The notes beneath the pieces are model-generated. The model saw only the letters and a program-made list of their open reading frames with translations. It had not been told where the DNA came from and ran no database searches. DNA of 64,000 nt from Zoroaster sp. YZ-2022 (lineage: Eukaryota > Echinodermata > Asteroidea > Forcipulatida > Zoroasteridae): positions 30,757,934-30,821,933 of the forward strand of contig CM055817.1 in NCBI GenBank assembly GCA_029582265.1, given 5' to 3'. Made by a program: the position numbers and the translations under genes. Shown here piece by piece: positions 58,131 to 64,000 of the stretch; position 1 is the stretch's first letter; each line of letters starts with the position of its first letter.

Positions 58131-59051
58131 TTAAAGGTCCTATAAAATAGGTTTTTTTTTTTCATTGTATACAATAAAGTATGCCTACTGGAACATATAT
58201 TTGTCATTTGTAAATTTCTCCCCTCACGTTTATACCATACAAATATTAATTTTTAAATTTAAGGGGAGCTTTTCGACACGCCCATACCCCCTCATTAACA
58301 TAACATTCGTGACGTACACTTAGGAGATTCACGATCCGCGATCCACAGCACTTGCCCAAGTATGCGTCGTATACAGGGCACCAATGCTTTGAACGGGGCC
58401 TTCACAGCCGGTTCGGTATTCCTTATAAGGCCGTGCTGCTGTCAGATGCAATTCCAACGATATTCCCGCTATGTAAGAAGGCTGGGAAGGCTCAAACGAA
58501 GAAGAGAGGTGCTTTTTAAAGGTTGAACGACTCAGGTATGTGGCTATTTAGTTATACTCCGATGCATAACCCAGTCCACTTCCGTGCCAAACGACATTCA
58601 GTGTTCACGGCATGAAAACATGCCGTGATTTTCCGCATTAATAAAACCATCGTGTCTGATTTCATATCCTTGCAAGATAAACATAAAAACATTAAACCTT
58701 TCTCATTATGCCTGCGCTTGTTTTGAGTTCTTTTGAGTAAATGATCAGAACTTTGACTCGACTGTTTCTGTTATTTCATAAAATAACACCGTAATGTTAG
58801 CATTGCCTTCGGTGTGTGTTCCGACCGCATGATGGGGGCTTGCGCTGCGTATAAATTCTCTGCCTTTGTGTACGTCACGAACGTTTCGTTAAAACTTCGA
58901 CAATTCGGGGGGTAAATTTTTGAGTATTACATAAACAATTAATAATCCACTCGATTAAAAATACATTTAAAATTGTTTTTAATTTATACCAATCAATATA
59001 ACAGCACCAAGAAATAAAGTTTGGTAAATACACTCTTCACAGAACCTTTAA
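58131..59051. mobile_element. TTAA-flanked MITE-like element
   Basis: Starts TTAAAGGTCCTATA (58131) and ends as the inverse of TTAAAGGTTCTGTG (59051). TTAA sits at both ends, as in piggyBac or Kolobok insertions. An internal inverted pair also occurs (attcgtgacgtacac at about 58304 and gtgtacgtcacgaacg at about 58868). There is no transposase. Confidence 0.6.
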
Positions 59052-59953
59052 TGTAAATGTGTGTTTATTTGTTTTTCTACCTGTGAAATCAATCAATGAA
59101 ATGAAAATGAAAAACATATTTAGCCATTTATCGTAGTGTCAGTAATTGGAGGGTGACCAGCTGTCGTCAATCTCAGCATGACTTCAATACTTCAACAACT
59201 ATACAAATTGCTATTTAAATCATTACTGTTCATCTGTAGTGTTCAGTACACACATGCACAGACGCAGACAAATATGTGGAGTGTGGGGTACAACAATTGT
59301 TCTCCAATTGTCCATTTTCTAAGAATTCTCTTGTGGGGTCCATGAAAAATAAGTGCGAGTGGGCTTTTTGAATCTTACAAAATTAAAGAACAAAATTAAA
59401 ACGCATATTTCATGAAGCAAACTTTATTGAGCAACATCAGTTGACATTTATACAAATAACAATGAGGAAATGAATACCTCTTTCATTTAAGTAAATAATA
59501 AGATAATACCAGAAGTATATTACCTACATGAAGTTTGCCGCTCGTACACTAACCTAGTCCAAGGTCTCAAAAAGAAGCATTCCAGTCTGGGAGACTTACT
59601 GGGCGTGTGAGAGAACTGTATCTCATGCGCCCTCCTTAGCGTTTGCGCGTTCTCCCCACAGCTGATGATTCGCATGCGTCTAGTTTCAGGTTTCGTTTAG
59701 TTCTAGGAACTAGTTTCGCGCGCCAAGCGCCTAATCCCATGATGTCTTACGTCAGGGCGGGCAGGGCAGTAAGACTATATTTTTTAGTACAATGCTGTGG
59801 TATGGATTACACCAGACTGGCACACTTCGTGTAGGTAACAGACTTAATGCATAATTAAAAGTACAATTCTACAGCTGGCCACACTGAACAAAAACGTGAA
59901 TATGATGTTTCACGATATCACTATACACAGTGGTTTCAAACCATTGCATTGCC
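59052..59953. other. Gene-free interval
   Basis: No supported coding sequence; only short ORFs without motifs. Confidence 0.5.
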
Positions 59954-60074
59954 CTGTAAAAACTGCGGTGTTGAAATAACACCAGCGGTATCAACTTATT
60001 CCACTATTATTCCATGCCAATCAGGCATTGGGATACTTGTCTAATATGAACACCACTGGTGCAGTTTTTTACAG
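59954..60074. mobile_element. Small MITE (121 bp)
   Basis: The left end ctgtaaaaactgcggtgttg and the inverted right end ctgtaaaaaactgcaccagt form TIRs of about 25 bp, with further inverted homology (gaaataacacca). No target duplication is obvious. Confidence 0.6.
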
Positions 60075-62060
60075 ACCGATTTTTGTAACGTCCATTTTTT
60101 CAGGCATCAACCGTATTTGTATTACTACTATGATCTTTTAAACAATTCAAAATGTCATCGCGTCACAGAAATAAGGTCGTAACTTGCAAAATGTGCGAAA
60201 TTGAGATTATAAATTAAAATTTAGAGTAACATGTTTGCTTAATCAATATTATGAAAGTTAGAACTAAATCGGAATATAGCGGAGATACAACAATTTAAAG
60301 AATACGTTATGGCATTATCGTTATGTTAGTGCAACAAGGCCGTTGTTTAATTCTTCTTCTTATTTATTTTTTAAATTACCGATAAAATGTTTATTTTAAT
60401 GTTCTGCCACAGGTAGTATGTTGTACAATTTGGTGACTGTAATTTGTTTTAAAAATGTTCAGAATATTAAATAAATGTTTTAACAAAAAACGCCTATAAC
60501 TCGAAATTCTGAAATGCAAGTTACGTCCTTCCACAGACGTGACGATATATAACTTTGTATTTTAATTAGGAAGCTTGAATAAGATGCTTTGAGTAGCACT
60601 TGATACGTGACTTAATGTTTCACTCTGATGATTAACGTCTTAAACGTGATACGAGTAACGTACAGAATTGAACCAGGTTTGTCAACCATAAGCTGTCAGT
60701 TTTTAAGTCTGTTAATATGAGCATTTAGCCAATTCCTCTGAAACATGTGTAGGCCTACATGTATTTTGAATTGACTTAAATATAGTTGTACTTGTATACT
60801 GTGTTTCTTGAACTAAGTATGGGTCCAAAAATGTTTATTTTGGTTTGTAAATTAAACACTTTTCATATATTATATCCTTCTGTACTCATTACTAAAATTG
60901 CCAAAGAAACCTCGGAGCTCTAAAGCTTTCTGGGTATATTAATGATCATCACTGTAATTTTAACCCTATCAAGTCTGGGATGGTTTTGTTGTTATATAAT
61001 ATCACCAGAACGCATTGACTGACCACGCTTAGACCAATCCTGAGGACCTTCCCAATCATATATCCATGACATAATTTATTTTTGGTTACCATGGTAACAG
61101 TTTATTTTGAACAGGTCCAATTGTATTTCCACTTTTTGGTGGTAAATACGAGATTTTTAATACTGTAATACATTGGTATGTGTTTTGGGTTTTTGTTGTC
61201 AACCTTCAAACGCTGAACTAGACAAAACTGAGTAATTTGACCATTTCCAAAGCATTCTGGGAATCCAATATGGCTGCCATTATGTTGAATATTTTTGAAA
61301 ATTGTCAATATTTGTTTGGGGGAAATGCTGTTTTCAACAATTTACCAACAATTTGAACAATTTAACGCACCCCTTTGCGGTGACCTATAGAGGTTTGTAT
61401 GACAAACTGAACATATCTACGAAGTTTCCTGAAAATCGGCTTAAGAGTATAGCAAGTATGGACATGGGGTACAATGAGCTCCCCAAGGTCTCAGAACGAA
61501 GAAACACCAGGCTTAACAGGGTTAGTATACAAAGTTGAACATATTGACATGAATAATATTATGTCGCTAATTACTACTTTGTAATATAATTTACAATTGC
61601 TTAGACTTGGTACGTCTATATGATACTAAACAAGGATTTAATGATATATCTTTAGATTCTTGTGTGATTCAAAGCAAAAATTAAATGCAAATGTTTTACC
61701 TTATTTGTCTTTTGTGACCTTGGAAATGACCTTTAAAATCAAAATCGAGAGTGGCATCTACCTCATGTTGTTTGTGATACTATAAACTATTGATTTAGAA
61801 TGGATGCCTTTGCATTAAAAAAAAATGCAGTCCAAAGTTTCAAATCTTGTGTTGTCTGGTTTACTAATACACAGCACTGTGCAACCGTTTACATTCACTT
61901 TCTCAATAATCACGAAGAAGTCATTGAATACAAATGTATATACACATGCTCTATTTAAATAAAGATTCTGGAAACAAAACCAATGTGTCATTTCTGAAGG
62001 ACAACCCTTTCTTGTTTTCGTTTTTCTTGTGTTGTGGCCTTGACCTGTGACACTTAACCA
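60075..62060. other. Gene-free AT-rich interval
   Basis: Nothing recognised: no domain-bearing ORF, RNA gene or array. Confidence 0.5.
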
Positions 62061-62068
62061 ATACCATA

Positions 62069-62316
62069 CAGGGCCGTCTTAAGAATATTTGAGGCCCCCG
62101 GGCAAAGCAATGTACTGGGGCCCATATCCCCCTCGCCCCCAACACATTAAAATTACGTTTGGGAAACCGGGAAATTTGCGGCATTTCATTGCAGAAAATT
62201 GCTTTATAATTGGTTGAAAGTCTATGTTTTTATTTTTCAAAATGAATCTCAGGGCCCCTAAAATCGCGGGGCCCCCGGGCAACTGCCCAGTGTGCCCATG
62301 CGATAAGACGGCACTG
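62069..62316. mobile_element. hAT-type MITE with target duplication
   Basis: 248 bp with CAG..CTG ends: cagggccgtcttaaga and, inverted from the right, cagtgccgtcttatcg. Flanking 8-bp repeats ataccata (62061-62068) and ataccatc (62317-62324) differ at one base. Subterminal sequence is GC-rich (ggcccccgggca on both sides). Confidence 0.9.
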
Positions 62317-62324
62317 ATACCATC

Positions 62325-62795
62325 AGCCTGTCAAATCACAAGGTACACTATGTATGTTTTATGAAATAAATATATTTCAGCACGTAAGGTAACCTCCAGA
62401 CAAAACACATTGATAGACCCAACCATAAATTGGAAGGGTTTGAACATGTATTGTTCACAATTTATACACCTTTGATACACAAGAGCCTTCAGCAGTTATT
62501 ATCTGAATATACAAGTTACCCAACCTCGTGCACAGGGTCTACTTCGTTCTCACTACTAGGCTTGGGTTGTGAGAAGAAGAAACAAATATTAAATATGTTT
62601 TATACATACTATTAAGCATTTCTTAGTATTTTATAAGCAGTTTTCTATAATTTATTTTATCCAAAAAGAATGCCGAATGAAGAGGGAATAACAAAAAAAC
62701 TAAATACAATGTGTCTGATTTGCATATGGATGGCCTTGTCCCGGCCTCACTATACTGCGGTACACGCTCTTGTTATTAACTGTTTATCCACAAAA
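62325..62795. other. Gene-free interval
   Basis: No supported gene or repeat copy. Confidence 0.45.
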
Positions 62796-63420
62796 AGGTG
62801 AAAAAACACCGAGTATATGGAAGTATAGGCGATTCCGATAAGTCAGCCATTATCGAGCACTCCCACATCATGGGCCACTAAATTGACTGGCAGGCGGCTC
62901 AACTCATCAAATCCATCCCAGACGCAATATAGACACAACGCGCAATATAGACACATCCTAGACGCAATATAGACACAAGACATTGGCTTCTACCTCATTT
63001 TGGTAGAAATGAAGTAAAAATGAGGGGTCGCAACCTTTGGCGACCCCTCCTACAGACAAGGATCTTTTATATACAAAGTCAACACCACACCTAGATCCTA
63101 AGTCACCCCCTCCCTTCTCTGTGTTTATTATCAACTGATTCAGTTCAGTGAGCGCGCACTCCTCTCCCTCAATCTCAGTATCATCGCTCCACCAATTCCC
63201 GCCTGCACAAAAGAACGCACTAATCATCTAGCATCCAAGTCTTCGCGACGATCCCCATCAGTCTATTTAAGCAGCATTTTTCGCAGTCCGCCATTCTCTT
63301 GAAGACGATCAGAGCATACTGATCGAAATGTCAAGTTGTATCCAACTGGTTTTTTCCAGAACTACTTACTACTCAAAGATAGTTGTTATATTGTGTCACC
63401 ACAAACAGTCTTTACTCACA
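62796..63420 (+). mobile_element. Penelope-like element 3' end, second copy
   Basis: Degenerate reading SAIIEHSHIMGH near 62850 matches the PLE region at about 20085 (PAIVKHSHIKDH). The downstream segment parallels 20300-20575: gattcagttcagtgag near 63136, cgcactaatcat near 63215, and gacgatcagagcatactga at 63303. It ends with ttactactcaaagata. An internal acgcaatatagacaca repeat lies at 62920-62975. Confidence 0.75.
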
Positions 63421-63578
63421 ACAAAGCACATTAACAAATGCAATATTTCCTACAATAGTGAAAACTATAATTTCTATAAGCTAAGTTGAAAATAGCTTGA
63501 TGCTGGTATGAAACATTGTTTTTAATATTTTTGTCTGAGGTGATTTATTATTATGTTTTAATTATACAAACTAATTTG

Positions 63579-63580
<2 letters not shown>

Positions 63581-63616
<36 letters not shown>
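63581..63616 (+). repeat. (AAT)n microsatellite
   Basis: About 12 uninterrupted AAT units. Confidence 0.9.
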
Positions 63617-63617
<1 letters not shown>

Positions 63618-63783
63618 TAGATATAAGTTTGTGTCACAACAAAAACAAGGTGTTCGGTTGAAGTTAAAATGGTTACGTCATCAATTCGAAGTGTTGGAGA
63701 AGTCAAATGTTAACGTCTGTTGAAGTTCTCGCGAGAAGTTTATTTGAATACAATACAATACTGAATTTAAAAATTATTTTAAT

Positions 63784-64000
63784 ATTAAACTTTGACTTCC
63801 GGTTTGGACAGGAAGTAAGGTCAAATTGGGGTCACCTTTGTGTAAATACTTTTGACAATTAACAATCTGTACAATGGTACAAAAATGTCAATTTACCTCC
63901 TGTGGTTGTTGAGATATGATTTTTTAAAACTTTCACTTCCGGTTTGGACAGGAAGTAAGGTCAAATTGGGGTATAAATATTTTTTGACAAGTATCGATCT
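63784..64000 (+). repeat. ~140-bp tandem repeat running off the window
   Basis: acttccggtttggacagga followed by agtaaggtcaaattgggg occurs at 63798 and 63936. The core itself is an inverted repeat (acttcc..ggaagt). The second unit is cut by the window end. Confidence 0.8.

Noticed and set aside
59643..59834. 63-aa ORF
   Set aside because: No domain, no signal peptide and no splice context.

Overview
This is a eukaryotic genomic window: AT-rich, with long introns, and dominated by transposable elements. It contains one recognisable host gene plus one small spliced coding locus. The mix of elements suggests a marine invertebrate deuterostome (echinoderm, hemichordate or amphioxus-like). That mix is a Tx1-clade LINE, an L2/CR1-like LINE with a 2A-like motif, an RTE-like LINE, Penelope-like elements (PLEs) with GIY-YIG, hAT, Tc1 and TTAA elements, and tRNA-derived SINEs. 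The species is inference. There are no prokaryotic features.

Layout. 1-2.05 kb holds diverged copies of dispersed repeats. 2.05-8.8 kb is a decayed but near full-length L1/Tx1-type retrotransposon sitting inside a (TC)n microsatellite. 8.8-18.4 kb is a patchwork of repeated segments, simple repeats and a 3.2-kb terminal-inverted-repeat (TIR) element whose arms carry perfect nuclear-receptor-type DR1 motifs. 18.4-20.95 kb is a three-level nest: a hAT-like element holding a PLE, which holds a second hAT-like element with a perfect 8-bp target duplication. 21.4-22.3 kb is a fold-back element.

The main gene runs from 23.08 to 42.15 kb on the plus strand. It encodes a secreted multidomain protein: signal peptide, WAP, Ser/Thr-rich linker, Ig, EGF domains, two Kunitz domains and a C-terminal NTR domain. 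This resembles WFIKKN/GASP proteins, but EGF modules are present where a follistatin/Kazal module would be expected. Nearly all junctions are phase 1. The block WAP-linker-linker-Ig-Ig-EGF occurs twice (24.09-33.1 and 33.67-38.47 kb) at about 97-98 percent identity by eye, separated by a gap of exactly 500 N. It may be a real module duplication or two haplotypes laid end to end. A SINE and an L2-like LINE are present only in the first copy. Two 1-nt frameshifts and one in-frame stop lie in the 3' exons.

42-54 kb is mostly non-coding. It includes a G-rich/C-rich hairpin and a 6.7-kb TIR-bounded segment (45.92-52.63 kb) carrying a minus-strand spliced gene whose three visible exons resemble DUF4806. 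54.4-56.5 kb is a Tc1 fragment next to a 5'-truncated RTE-like LINE. 57.5 kb is a (GGGAGA)n tract. The rest contains small DNA-transposon MITEs (a TTAA element and a hAT element with target duplication), a second PLE 3' end at 62.8-63.4 kb, and a tandem repeat running off the right edge.

Coordinates of exons come from reading frame, splice dinucleotides and phase. No alignment or database search was run, so family names rest on motif recognition.
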